Notes: generated by a model not told the origin, from the letters alone. 64,000 nt of DNA from Asanoa sp040676615 (GCF_040676615.1 NZ_JBFAPI010000024.1:25858-89857); one strand, 5' to 3'; numbered from the stretch's first letter, positions 32,026 to 42,032 are shown. Numbers and translations: made by a program.

Positions 32026-32963
32026 AGGCGGGCGACCACGTCTTCGATGTCGGGCTCCACGATGGACACTTCCCGCAACGAAGCGAGCCCGGCCAGCCGG
32101 GCCAGCAGTTCGCCCGCGGTCGCCGTCTCCAGGTCGTACTCGATGCGCAGTGGGGTGACGCCGGCCAGCGTCGCGCCGGGCACCTCGGGTGGCGCCGCCA
32201 GCGGCGCGTCGAGCTCGACCACCACCCGGCGGCGCGAGCCGTACCGGGCGTGCAGCGCCTCGATCGTGCCGTCGTGCACCACCCGGCCGTGGTCGATGAC
32301 CAGCAAGCGTCGGCAGAGTCGCTCGATGTCGGCCAGGTCGTGGGTGGTCAGCACCAGGGTCACGTCGCCGCCGGCGCCCAGCTCGGCCAGGAAGGCGCGG
32401 ACCGCCTGCTTGCTCACCACGTCGAGGCCGATCGTCGGCTCGTCGAGGAAGAGCACCTCGGGGCCGTGCAGCAGCGCCGAGGTCAGCTCCCCGCGCATCC
32501 GCTGGCCCAGCGAGAGCTGGCGGACGGGAGTGTCGAGGAACGCGTCGAGGTCGAGCAGCGCGCGGCAGCGGCGCAGCCGGGCGGCGTGCTCGACCCGCGG
32601 CACCCGGTAGACGTGGCGCAGCAGGTCGAAGGACGCGGCCAGCGGCAGGTCCCACCAGAGTTGCGACCGCTGGCCGAAGACGACGCCAATCCGCCGGGCC
32701 AGCCGGGTGCGCTGGCGCACCGGCGACAGCCCGCAGACGCTGACCTCTCCCCCGGTGGGCGTCAGTACGCCGGTCAACATCTTCAGCGTCGTCGACTTGC
32801 CGGCGCCGTTGGGGCCGATGTAGCCGACCATCTCGCCGCGCTCGACGGTGAGGTCGACGCCGTCGACCGCGGCCACCGTGCGCGTGGCCCGGCGCAGCCG
32901 GCCGGCCCGGACCTTGACCTCGAACTCCTTGCGCAACCCGCGCGCCGCGATGACCGCCATCAT
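31971..32963 (-). CDS. ABC-2 type exporter ATP-binding protein
   Basis: A 330-residue ATPase. Walker A is GYIGPNGAGKSTTLKML, the Q-loop is near VVFGQRSQLWWDLP, the signature is LSLGQRMRGEL and Walker B is VLFLDEPTIGLD, with the switch His in TTHDLADIERL. The C-terminal 80 residues form an accessory domain typical of ABC-2 exporters. It serves the two permeases upstream with which it overlaps (4 nt). Substrate unknown; the family handles lipids, drugs or glycans. Confidence 0.9.
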   Translation of the reverse strand: MMAVIAARGLRKEFEVKVRAGRLRRATRTVAAVDGVDLTVERGEMVGYIGPNGAGKSTTLKMLTGVLTPTGGEVSVCGLSPVRQRTRLARRIGVVFGQRSQLWWDLPLAASFDLLRHVYRVPRVEHAARLRRCRALLDLDAFLDTPVRQLSLGQRMRGELTSALLHGPEVLFLDEPTIGLDVVSKQAVRAFLAELGAGGDVTLVLTTHDLADIERLCRRLLVIDHGRVVHDGTIEALHARYGSRRRVVVELDAPLAAPPEVPGATLAGVTPLRIEYDLETATAGELLARLAGLASLREVSIVEPDIEDVVARLYGCSMTSTAKVPDSSAS

Positions 32964-33769
32964 GACCCCGTGCTCGTGTAGTGCCGGATGCCCGACCGCC
33001 AGAACAGCGCGGCCACGCCGCTCGCCGCGACCGCCACCAGCGGCGCGCACCAACCGACCCAGCCGGGCAGGCCGATCGGGTCGGGCACGCCGAGCAGCGC
33101 CAGCGCCGGGTAGTAGGAGACGAAGGCGAAGCCCAGCGCGTACGCGAAGGCGTTGCGGAACCACCCGCTGTAGACGCTGACCGGATAGCTGGTGAAGTCG
33201 CGGCCGCCGTAGGTGAAGGCGTTGCCGAACTCGCCGGACTCGGTCCACCAGAAGGCCACCGAGGCCGTGATGACGAACATGGCGCCGAAGAACACCACGC
33301 CGGCGGCCGGCGCGACGACCGCGAGCAGGGCCCGGGCCGCCGTCCAGGTGATGTCGGCCGACCCGAGCGCGAACAGGTAGATCGCGGCGCCGAGCGCGGC
33401 CCGGGAGAGCTTGCGCAGCGGCAGGTCGAGCAGCAGGAGTTGCGGCAGGGCGGGCAGCGGGCGGGTGAGCACGGTGTCGAAGCGGCCGGTGCGCACGTAC
33501 AGCGTGATCCGCTCGACGTTGCCGACCAGCATGTCGGCCGCCGCGAACGCGCACGCCGACATGCCGGTGATGACCAGCGCCTGATGCAGGTCGAGGCCGC
33601 CGAGCGTGCGGGTCACACCGAAGAGCACCAGGATCGTGGCGACGTCGAGCGCCGTGGACCAGACGTTGGCCACCAGGTCGACGACGAACGACGCCCGGTA
33701 GGAGAACTGGCCTTCCGCCTGCGCGCGCAGCAGGGCCCAGTAGGCGCGCAGGGCGCCCGGTTCAGCCAC
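32960..33769 (-). CDS. ABC-2 family permease (DUF990 type)
   Basis: A 269-residue membrane protein with six helices. YWALLRAQAEGQFSYRASFVVDL, GRFDTVLTRPLPALPQLL and TYGGRDFTSYPVSVYSGWFRNAFAYALGFAF match the DUF990 branch of ABC-2 permeases. It forms the transport channel with the adjacent permease. The GTG start overlaps the upstream permease stop by 8 nt and its own stop overlaps the ATPase start. Confidence 0.85.
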   Translation of the reverse strand: MAEPGALRAYWALLRAQAEGQFSYRASFVVDLVANVWSTALDVATILVLFGVTRTLGGLDLHQALVITGMSACAFAAADMLVGNVERITLYVRTGRFDTVLTRPLPALPQLLLLDLPLRKLSRAALGAAIYLFALGSADITWTAARALLAVVAPAAGVVFFGAMFVITASVAFWWTESGEFGNAFTYGGRDFTSYPVSVYSGWFRNAFAYALGFAFVSYYPALALLGVPDPIGLPGWVGWCAPLVAVAASGVAALFWRSGIRHYTSTGS

Positions 33770-34619
33770 CCTGCACCACCAGCTTGCGCTCGGCGCGGCG
33801 CTGCACCAGGCGGCAGAGCGACAACACGACGAGCACCCAGGCCGCTTGTACGGCGATCAGGCCGGCCTGGCGAGCCGTCGGGTCGACCTCGACGAGCACA
33901 TCGAGCGGCGCCTGGAACAGGCTGGGCAGCGGGGTCAGCAGCCACAGCGGGCCGACGACCCAGTCGGGCAGGAAGCGCAGCGGGAAGTAGAGGCCGCCCA
34001 GCACCCCGGATAGCAGCGTCCACAGGATCATCGGGCCGCGGACGTCGAGCAGCCAGTAGGCGCTGGCGTTGACCAGGAACCGGCAGCCGAAGCAGAGCAC
34101 GACGGCCAGCACGACCGACAGGACGAACAGCGGCCAGGTCGGCCACCGGTGCGGCAGGTAGATCGGGAAGAACAGCGGGCCGACCACCACCGGCGGCACC
34201 AGCCGGGTGAGCACCGCGTGGCCGGCCCGGCCGAGATCGGTCGCCAGGTAGTTGGTCACCGGGTTGACCGGGCGGAGCAGGTCGGCCACGACGTCGCCGG
34301 TGCTGATCCGCTGCGCGAGGTCGGTCCAGCCCCAGAGCAGCACGACGGCGAGCAAGCCCTGGCCGAACCACACGTAGCTGGCCAGTCGCGCGGGGTCGTA
34401 GCCGGCCACCGTCGCGGTGCCGGCGCCGGCCGCCACGGCCAGCAGGACGTAGCTGCGCAGGAAGCCGAAGACGGTGTTGGTGAACGCGCCCGCGATGGTG
34501 GCCTGCCGATAGGTGGAGTATCGGCGGAATCCGGCGACCGTTAATGCCCAGAATGTGCGGGTTTGTGCGGCGACATTCGCATAACGCGGGCGAGGGACAG
34601 TGGCGGTGACGGAGTCCAC
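33762..34619 (-). CDS. ABC-2 family permease (DUF990 type), first gene of the exporter operon
   Basis: A 285-residue membrane protein. YRQATIAGAFTNTVFGFLRSYVLLAV, ISTGDVVADLLRPVNPVTNYLATDLGRAG and a C-terminal VLSLCRLVQRRAERKLVVQ fit the same DUF990 family as its partner. The GTG at 34619 is preferred because GGAGGG lies 8 nt upstream; the ATG at 34634 would include that site in the gene. It is the promoter-proximal gene of the three-gene operon and is divergent from the WG-repeat gene. Confidence 0.83.
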   Translation of the reverse strand: MDSVTATVPRPRYANVAAQTRTFWALTVAGFRRYSTYRQATIAGAFTNTVFGFLRSYVLLAVAAGAGTATVAGYDPARLASYVWFGQGLLAVVLLWGWTDLAQRISTGDVVADLLRPVNPVTNYLATDLGRAGHAVLTRLVPPVVVGPLFFPIYLPHRWPTWPLFVLSVVLAVVLCFGCRFLVNASAYWLLDVRGPMILWTLLSGVLGGLYFPLRFLPDWVVGPLWLLTPLPSLFQAPLDVLVEVDPTARQAGLIAVQAAWVLVVLSLCRLVQRRAERKLVVQGG

Positions 34620-34791
34620 GCCGTTACCCTCCATCCGCGACATACGCCGTATCGGGCCGCATGACAGTATCGGGTGCCGGCGGATGCCGCGCGACACAAA
34701 TTCCGACGAGGTGACCCGCCGTGATTGATCGACGCGTACCGCGCTCCCGCGGGACGCGCGCGTGGATCGCAGGGCGGATCGGCCGGCGCGG

Positions 34792-37700
34792 ATGAGCAAC
34801 GAGAACGCCGAGCGACGGCGCCGCGACAGCGGCCGCGGCCGCAGCCGGCGCGGTGGCGAAGAGCAGCGACCCGACAGCGGCTGGGGCGACGACGACGGCT
34901 GGCTACGCGAGCTCGGCCGCAGCAGCGACCCCGACCCCGGCGGCGGCACCGGTTACAAGGATCCCAACGACCCGTGGGCCTGGGCGAAGGACCGCCCGCC
35001 GGCGCCCGGCTGGGCACCCACCGGCGTGCCACCCGGCCCCGGCGGCCCCGGTTGGGTCGACGACCCCGCCGCCACGGCCGGCCGACCCGGCGACGGCTTC
35101 GGCCCGCGCAGCGCGCAGCGCAGTGCGCCGGGCGAGCCGTCCTGGGTACGCGAGCGCACCGACGAATGGTCGGCCTCGGGCGGCGAGCGCTACCCGGGCG
35201 ACAAGCCGCAGCGCACCGGGCGCCCGGCAGGCCGCGCCGTGGTCCGCGGGCGGGCACCCGAACCGGCCGACGACGAGGGCTACAACGCCGACCCGCGGCG
35301 TGCCGACCCGAGCAGCACCGACCCGCACATGCCCGACCCGTTCGCGCCGCATCCGATCTCGCCGCATCCGATCTCGCCGCATCCGATCTCGCCGGTCGAC
35401 GGCGTGGGGCGGGCGGCCGCGGGACGCGGGCGGGTTCCCGACGCACCCACCCGCCGGGGCGGCGGCCGGGAGGCGGCGTTCCACGACGAGCGCGGCCGCG
35501 GTCCGGCCTACGACGAGCGGCCGAGCCACACCGGTCGGTCGGCCGTACCCGGCCCGGACTGGGCCGGGCGGCCGCAGTCTCCCGCCGGGCCCGGCTGGGA
35601 CGACCGGCCACAGTCGCCCGCCGGCCCGTCGCGGCGACCCGCGCCGCCCGGGCGGGAGGCGGCGTTCCACGACGAGCGCGGCCGCGGACGGCTGGACGAC
35701 CGCGCGCGCGAGGCCGCCTTCCTCGACGGACGCGGCCGCGGGCCCGCCGACGACCGCGGCCATGGCGTCCGCGACGACCGCCGCCGGCCGGCGGATGAGC
35801 GTGGCCGCGAGGCCGCCTTCCTCGACGAGCGCGGGCGCGGATCCGCCGACGACCGCGGGCGTGACGCCGCCTTCCTCGACGGACGCGGGCGCGGACCCGC
35901 CGACGACCGCGGCCGCGAAGCCGCCTTCCTCGACGAGCGCGGGCGCGGACCCGCCGACGACCGCGGCCGCGAAGCCGCCTTCCTCGACGAGCGCGGGCGC
36001 GGACCCGCCGACGACCGCGGCCGCGAAGCCGCCNNNNNNNNNNNNNNNNNNNNNNNNNNNNNNNNNNNNNNNNNNNNNNNNNNNNNNNNNNNNNNNNNNN
36101 NNNNNNNNNNNNNNNNNNNNNNNNNNNNNNNNCTTCCTCGACGGACGCGGTCGCGGACCGGCCGACGACCGTGGGCGCGAAGCCGCCTTCCTCGACGGAC
36201 GCGGTCGCGGACCGGCCGACGACCGTGGCCGCGACGCCGCCTTCCTCGACGAGCGCTTGCGCGGACCCGCTGACGACCGGACGCGCGACGCTGCCTTCCT
36301 CGACGGACGCGGGCGCGGACCCGCCGAGGGCCGGGGGCGTGGGCCGGCCCACGACGAACCGCTCGGGCCGCCGCCGTGGGAGCAGGGTCCGCGGAGTGGC
36401 CGGCGCGGTCCGGCCGGGCCCGTGTCGCCGGGGTATCCGCGGGAGGTCGACCCGCACGCGCCGCCGTTCCCCGACGAGCGGGCGCCGGGCCGGCGGCCGG
36501 CCGGGCCGCCGCGTCAGGTCGACCGGCCTGCCGCGCTGCACGACGAGACGCGCCGTGGCCGGCCCTACGACGAGCGGGTCGGTCCCTACGACGACGCGCC
36601 ACGGCGCCCCGATCGGCCCGGCGGCTGGGAAGACCGCCGCGGCACGCCCGCCGGGCCGCCGCCGCGCGATCCGCGCTACCGGGAGCAGCCGGTCGAGCCG
36701 GTGTCGCCGGCCTACCGCGACGAGCCAGTCGCACCGGCTCGCCGCGAGCGGCCCGTCGAACCCGTCTCACCGGGCTACCGCGACCAACCCGCCGCACCCG
36801 TCCGGCGCGAGCGGCCCGTCGAACCCGTCTCGCCGGCCTACCGCGACGAGCCGGCCGCACCCGCCCGCCGCGAGCGGCCCGCGGAACCGGCGTCCCCGGC
36901 CGTACCCGCGCGCCGCGAGCGGCCCGTCGAGCCCGTGTCGCCGGGCTACCCGGACGGGCCGCCGGTCCGCGAGCGGATTCCCGAGCCGGAGCGCCGGCCC
37001 TACCGCGAGGAGCGGCCGGCCGCCTACCGGCAGCCCGGGCCGCCGGCGGCGCCCGAGCGCCGCGACGAGCGTCCGGTGCCGTTCCGGGAGCCGGTGCCGC
37101 CGCGTTACGCCGAGGAGCGGCCCGCCGCCTTCCGCGAGCCGGTGCGTCCCGCCGAGGAACGGCCCGCGGCGTATCGCGAGCCGGTGGCGCCGAGATTCAC
37201 CGACGCGCCCGAGGCGCCGCGGCGCCCGGCCGCTTCCCCGCCCGCGCACGTCGACGACCTGCCGACCGCTCCGCTGTCGCCGCCTCCGCCGCGCCAGCCG
37301 GAACGGCTCGTCGAGGCACCGCGCCGGCCCGGGCGCGACGGTGGCACGCCCGACCCGTGGGTCGCGGCGCCGCCGGCGCCGTTCGTGCCGGAGCCGGCCG
37401 GGCGGGACGTCCGGCCGCCCGTCGGGGAGGTCCCGCCGGCCGCCGAGACGTCGGCTGAGGCGGCGACCGGCGTCCGGGTGCCGGCGCCGCGCACCGGCGA
37501 CTCGGCACCGGCCTACCCGCGGCGGCTCGCCGACGACGAGTTGCACGCGGCGACGGTCGGCGACGAGCCGCCGACGCCGAAGCCTGCCGCGGCCCGCGAC
37601 GACGTCGGCTGGTTCGCCGCCGCGGCCGACGACGCCGCGCCCACACCGGCCGCCGAAACGGTGGAGCCGGCCGCGCCGAGCGAGCCGGTCGAGCCGGCCA

Positions 37701-39895
37701 CGCCGGTCGAGGAACTGGCGGTCGCGGCGGCTGAGGCCGAGGCCGGGCTGGCGCCCGCCGAGGAGCCGGTGGCCGCAGTGGCCGAGGCCGAGCCGGCACC
37801 CGTCGAGAAGCCGGCACCCGAAACCGAGCCGGCACCCGTCGAGAAGCCGGCAGCCGAAACCGAGCCGACACCCGTCGAGAAGCCGGCAGCCGAAACCGAG
37901 CCGACACCCGTCGAGAAGCCGGCAGCCGAAACCGAGCCGGCACCCGTCGAGAAGCCGGCAGCCGAAACCGAGCCGGCACCGGTCGAGGAGCCGGCGGTCG
38001 CGGTGGTCGAGGCCACGGTCGAGCCGGCACCGGTCGAGGAGCCGGCGGTCGCGGTGGTCGAGGCCACGGTCGAGCCAGCACCGGCCGAGGAGCCCGCGGT
38101 CGCGGCGGAACCGGCGAAGCCCAGACCGCCGATCGTCGAGGGCCTGCGACTGGACCTGCAGGAGGCCGTCCGCCCGGTATCCACGCCACCGGCCGAACCA
38201 GAACCGGAGCCACAGCCGGAGCCTGTCGCGGTGAGCGCCGGCGAGGCGGGAGCACCGGCGGCGGACCCGGAGCCCGAGCCCGAGCCTGTCGCGGAGACGG
38301 TGGAACCGCCGGAAACCGCGCCCGACGACAGCGCCGGGACGCCGGCCGACGAGCCCGAGGTCGCCGACGCCGCACCGGGCGGCAGTGCGGCCGAGGAGAC
38401 CGGTCCCGCACCGTCGCGCGTATCCCCTGCTGAGCCGGAAACCACCGACGAGCCGGACGAGAAGGCTTCCGCGGACACCGTGCTGCCGGTGCCGGAAGGC
38501 ACCGCTGCCGGTGCCGCGACCGCCCTGCGGGCGCCGACGATGCTGCATCCCGTCGTCAAGCCCGACGCGGAAGAGGAAAAGGCCGAGCCGAAGGACCCCG
38601 AACAGGTGCTGGCCGCCTATCAATGGCGGTTCCACCACGAGACGCTGCGCGAGTTGGTGGAGGACCCCGACGAACTGCGGGCGATCCGCGATCAGCTCAC
38701 CGCGAAGGTCGACGTCGCCACCGACAACGCCGCCCGGGCCCGGCTGCTCAGCCTGCGCGCGGTCGTCTCCCGGATCCTCGGCGACCTCGGCAAGGCGCTC
38801 TCCGACGGCAAGCTGGCGCTGGCGCACGCCGAGGCCACCGGCGAGCTGCGCCGGATCGCGATCGCGCAGGCCCGGCTGGCGCACGTGCTGCAGTGGCGGG
38901 GCGACTACGCCGAGGCCGACCGGCTCAACGCGCTGGCCAACTCCCCCGAACTGCCCGACCGGCTGCGGGCCACGATGCACGAACACGCCGGCCGGTCCTG
39001 CTACGACCAGGGTCGCTACATCGAGGCCTGCAACCACTTCGAGAAGGCCCTCGACCTGCGCAAGGTCGACGACCCGGAGCTGATCGCGCGGACCGAGCAG
39101 GCGCTCGACGCGGTGCTGGCCAAGGTGGCCACGAACGGGCTCGGCCCTTACCCGCGTGACGAGGACGAGATCCTCCAGCTGCACAAGCCGCCGAAGCCGT
39201 CGTTCAGCGAGAAGGTGCAGCGCTGGGGGTACGTGGACGCGGCGGGTGACTGGGCCATCGCACCGAGCTATGCCGAGGTGCAGCCGTTCCGGGAGGGCGT
39301 CGCCTGGGTGCGCCGGCCGGAGACCGAGCCGTGGGAGCTGATCGACGAGTCCGGCGAGGTGCTCATCTTCGCCTCGCTGGGCTATCTGGGTGTCGGCTCC
39401 TTCCACGACGGGCTGGCCTGGGTCTCGCACAACGGGCGGAGCAACTGGCTCGCGATCGCGAAGTCCGGCGACGTCGTCATCAACATCGGCTTCGAGGACG
39501 TGCGGCCGTTCCGCGGCGGGGTCGCCGCGGTGAAGCGGGGTGCGTGGGGCGCGATCGACAAGAGCGGTCGCACCGTGTTGCCGCCGCAATACACCGGGTT
39601 CGCGACCGCGCTGACCGACGGGCGCTACGTCGACGGCTTCACCGACGAGGGACTGGCCGTCGTGGACTCCGGCGGGCGCAAGGGCGTGGTCGACCGCAAC
39701 GGGCGGGTGCTGGTGCCGCCGCGCTACCCGGCGCTGGTCATCCACCCGGTCGCGTTCCTCGTCGGCGGTGGTCAGGGGCTGTGGGGCGCGCTCGACCGGC
39801 GGGGTGAACCGCTGATCGACATCGAGCACGGCAGCCGGGCGGCGGTGACCGAGGAGATCGACCGGTTGCTCGCCGACACCAAGCCGGTGCTGTGA
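34792..39895 (+). CDS. Very large repeat-rich TPR/WG-repeat protein, interrupted by an assembly gap
   Basis: About 1700 residues. The first 1250 or so are disordered and made of repeats: 18-residue units (GREAAFLDERGRGPADDR) around the gap, 21-residue units (RRERPVEPVSP...), then 12-residue units (PVEKPAAETEPA). A globular C-terminus begins near 38590: TPR-like helices (LLSLRAVVSRILGDLGKALS, YDQGRYIEACNHFEKALDLR), then about five WG-type repeats (RWGYVDAAGDWAIAPSYAEV, AWGAIDKSGRTVLPPQY, GVVDRNGRVLVPPRYP). WG repeats form protein-binding beta structures. The frame before the gap ends on a codon boundary and resumes one base out of phase after 99 N, so the true gap is 3k+2 bases and the gene is probably intact. 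The start (ATG 34792) is uncertain; GTG 34762 is possible. Function unknown. Confidence 0.75.
35706..36332 (+). repeat. 54-bp coding tandem repeat array with assembly gap
   Basis: Units encode 18 residues of the type GREAAFLDERGRGPADDR, with near-identical DNA in the copies at 35880-36033. The flanking copies vary more (FLDG/FLDE, GPADDR/GSADDR). The N-run sits exactly inside this array, where short reads cannot be placed. Confidence 0.9.
36034..36132. other. Assembly gap (99 N)
   Basis: The run of N lies inside the 54-bp repeat array. The sequence before it ends with the codons for AA and the sequence after it starts one base before a Phe codon. A missing length of 54n-1 bases would restore both the frame and the repeat phase. 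Confidence 0.95.
36688..36960 (+). repeat. 63-bp coding tandem repeats
   Basis: Four to five copies encode RRERPVEPVSPxYRDxPxAPx; one copy is shortened. They form part of the disordered region of the WG protein. Confidence 0.8.
37793..38110 (+). repeat. 36-bp and 51-bp coding tandem repeats
   Basis: Five copies encode PAPVEKPAAETE-type 12-mers, followed by two longer copies encoding PAPVEEPAVAVVEATVE. Several copies are identical at DNA level, indicating recent slippage. Confidence 0.85.
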
Positions 39896-39934
39896 CAAGA
39901 TCGGCCGCGGATGGGTGACGGATTCGTATCTGGT

Positions 39935-39940
39935 TAATGT
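39935..39940 (+). promoter_or_regulatory. -10 box TAATGT of a leaderless gene
   Basis: TAATGT lies 7 nt before the ATG at 39948, with GGTGAC at 39913-39918 as a possible -35 (16-nt spacer). No Shine-Dalgarno is present. Confidence 0.6.
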
Positions 39941-39947
39941 GTCTCAC

Positions 39948-40976
39948 ATGGAATTCCGTCACCTAGGCCGATCCGGCCTGTTGGTCAGCGAGATCTCGTA
40001 CGGGAACTGGATCACCCACGGTTCCCAGGTCGAGGAGGACGCCGCCGTCGCGTGCGTCTCTGCCGCGCTCGACGCGGGCATCACGACGTTCGACACGGCC
40101 GACGTATACGCCGGCACCCGCGCGGAGGCCGTCCTCGGCCGCGCGCTGAAGGGTCAGCGCCGCGAGGGCCTCGAGATCTTCACCAAGGTGTACTGGCCCA
40201 CCGTCCCCACGGGCCCGGACACCACCGCCACCCCCGGCCGCAACGACCGCGGCCTGTCCCGCAAGCACATCATGGCGTCCATCGACGGGTCGCTGCGCCG
40301 CCTGCAGACCGACTACGTCGACCTCTACCAGGCGCACCGGTACGACTACTCGACGCCGCTGGAAGAGACGATGGAGGCGTTCGCCGACGTCGTCCGCGCC
40401 GGCAAGGCGCACTACATCGGTGTCTCCGAGTGGCGGGCGGAGGAGCTGCGCGCGGCACACAAGCTGGCCCGCGAGCTGCACATCCCGCTCGTCTCCAACC
40501 AGCCGCAGTACTCGATGCTGTGGCGGGTGATCGAGGCCGAGGTGGTGCCGGCGTCCGAGGAGCTGGGCATCAGCCAGATCGTCTGGTCGCCGATCGCACA
40601 GGGCGTGCTGACCGGCAAGTACCTGCCGGGCCAGCCGCCGCCGGCCGGCTCGCGGGCGACCGACGAGAAGTCGGGCGCCGGCTTCATCTCGCGGTTCATG
40701 ACCGACGAGGTGCTGACCGCGGTGCAGAAGCTCAAGCCGCTGGCCGACGAGGCCGGGCTGACGATGGCCCAGCTCGCGGTCGCGTGGGTGCTCCAGAACC
40801 CCAACGTGGCCTCGGCGATCATCGGGGCGACCCGCCCCGAGCAGGTGCACGACAACGTCAAGGCGGCCGGCGTGAAGCTCGAGGAAGGTCTGCTCAAGCA
40901 GATCGACGAGGCGATCGGCGGGCTGGTCGAGCGCGACCCGGCCAAGACCGAGTCGCCGCGCGACATCCGCGCCTGA
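39948..40976 (+). CDS. Aldo-keto reductase (Kv-beta-like AKR family)
   Basis: A 342-residue NADPH-dependent reductase. MEFRHLGRSGLLVSEISYGNW begins the barrel. The tetrad is visible as Asp/Tyr in FDTADVYAGTRAE, Lys in IFTKVYWP and His in YQAHRYD. Cofactor binding follows at SPIAQGVLTGKY and IIGATRPEQVHDNVKA. Insert GLSRKHIMASIDGSLRRLQTDYVDLY resembles the beta-subunit-like AKRs. The substrate is unknown. The ATG at 39948 is set by the leaderless promoter; an upstream GTG was rejected. Confidence 0.9.
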   Translation: MEFRHLGRSGLLVSEISYGNWITHGSQVEEDAAVACVSAALDAGITTFDTADVYAGTRAEAVLGRALKGQRREGLEIFTKVYWPTVPTGPDTTATPGRNDRGLSRKHIMASIDGSLRRLQTDYVDLYQAHRYDYSTPLEETMEAFADVVRAGKAHYIGVSEWRAEELRAAHKLARELHIPLVSNQPQYSMLWRVIEAEVVPASEELGISQIVWSPIAQGVLTGKYLPGQPPPAGSRATDEKSGAGFISRFMTDEVLTAVQKLKPLADEAGLTMAQLAVAWVLQNPNVASAIIGATRPEQVHDNVKAAGVKLEEGLLKQIDEAIGGLVERDPAKTESPRDIRA

Positions 40977-40987
40977 TGTTTCCGGCG

Positions 40988-41015
40988 GCGGCGCGGCCCA
41001 CCCGGGCCGCGCCGC
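40988..41015. terminator. Bidirectional hairpin terminator
   Basis: A perfect 12-bp GC stem (40988-40999 with 41004-41015) with loop ACCC lies between the convergent aldo-keto reductase and M50 protease genes. Confidence 0.7.
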
Positions 41016-41037
41016 TGTCGTCAGTGCCGAAGCGGCC

Positions 41038-41829
41038 CTAACGCTCCCAGAAGCGGATCAGCTCGAAGCCGAAGGCGTAGAGCTGCCGGTCCAGCCCCAG
41101 GCCGTCGCCGATCCAGAAGATCGCGTCGAAGAAATAGCGGTTGATCGTCGGCTGCCAGAGCAGGGCGAAGAGCAGGATGAAGCCGTACGGCGCCAGCGTG
41201 CTGTAGACCTTCTGGGTGTTGGGCTTGAGCCACGGCTGGATCATGTTGCCGCCGTCGAGCCCGGGCACCGGGAGCAGGTTGAGCACGGTCGCGGTGAGCT
41301 GGAGGAACGCCAGCAGCGCGACACCGCACCAGAACTCGAGGTGCGCGAACACATTGGGGTCGAACGCGAACGGGATCAGCAGCACCAGCGTGAACAGCAG
41401 GTTGGTGCCGGGGCCGGCGAGGCTGATCAGCGACTTGCGCAGCCGGCCGCGGATCGCGGCGTGGTCGACCCAGACCGCGCCGCCGGGCAGGCCGATGCCG
41501 CCGAGCAGCACCACGATCACCGGCAGGATGATCGACAAGAGCACGTTGCTGTATTTGAGCGGGTTGAGCGTCAGGTAGCCCCGATGGGCCACGTCACGGT
41601 CACCCGACCGGTAGGCGACCAGGGCGTGCGCGTATTCGTGCAGGCACAGCGACACCAGCCAGCCGGACACGACGAACAGGAAGACCGCGAAGCGCGGGGT
41701 GACCTGGTGCCAGGCCATCAGGCCGCTGAGGGCGAACAGTGCCACCAGGGCCAGGAAGATCGCGCTCGGTCGGAACGCCGCCCGCGGCACGCCCATCACG
41801 AGCCGGTAGTCGCGGCCCCAGTCGCTCAT
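41038..41829 (-). CDS. M50 family (site-2 protease-like) membrane metalloprotease
   Basis: A 263-residue membrane protein. The zinc motif is SLCLHEYAHALVAY (HExxH) in a membrane helix, and NLLPVPGLDGGNMI supplies the Asp of the second M50 motif. RGYLTLNPLKY is common in this subgroup. Six helices are predicted. Such proteases cut within the membrane, often for signalling; the substrate is unknown. The ATG overlaps the stop of the small upstream gene by 4 nt. Confidence 0.88.
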   Translation of the reverse strand: MSDWGRDYRLVMGVPRAAFRPSAIFLALVALFALSGLMAWHQVTPRFAVFLFVVSGWLVSLCLHEYAHALVAYRSGDRDVAHRGYLTLNPLKYSNVLLSIILPVIVVLLGGIGLPGGAVWVDHAAIRGRLRKSLISLAGPGTNLLFTLVLLIPFAFDPNVFAHLEFWCGVALLAFLQLTATVLNLLPVPGLDGGNMIQPWLKPNTQKVYSTLAPYGFILLFALLWQPTINRYFFDAIFWIGDGLGLDRQLYAFGFELIRFWER

Positions 41830-42032
41830 TCGGTGGCCGGCGCCGGCGCCAACGGCATGCGGTATTCGACCCGGTCGTCTTCGGCGAGGACCACGGTGGC
41901 CACACCGGCTCCGGCGAGGTCGCGCCAGGTCTGACCGATCCATGATTCGGCGTCGGCCTGGCTGCCGAACGTCTCGGCAGGGCCGGTGACCGGCTTGCCG
42001 TCCGCTCCCTCGTACCGCCAGCTCCACGGCAT
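41826..42032 (-). CDS. Small conserved hypothetical protein
   Basis: A 68-residue protein starting MPWSWRYEGADGKPV and containing FGSQADAESWIGQTWRDL and VVLAEDDRVEYRMPL. It has no Cys and no membrane segment. I do not recognise a function; similar small proteins precede genes in many actinobacteria. The ATG at 42032 has GGGGAG 8 nt upstream, and TAGGCT (42067-42072, minus strand) is a likely -10. It is co-translated with the M50 protease. Confidence 0.7.
   Translation of the reverse strand: MPWSWRYEGADGKPVTGPAETFGSQADAESWIGQTWRDLAGAGVATVVLAEDDRVEYRMPLAPAPATE

Noticed and set aside
35340..35400. Direct repeats of about 15 bp (HPISP) as a possible binding-site array
   Set aside because: They are in frame within the WG gene and encode a repeated peptide, so coding slippage explains them.
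34541..36541. A 666-codon open frame on the minus strand opposite the WG gene
   Set aside because: It is an antisense reading of GC-rich tandem repeats, is Arg/Gly-rich, crosses the N-run, and has no start signal or family features.
36767..39898. A 1043-codon open frame on the minus strand opposite the WG gene
   Set aside because: It mirrors the repeats and the TPR/WG domain on the other strand. The plus-strand product has recognisable domains; this one has none.
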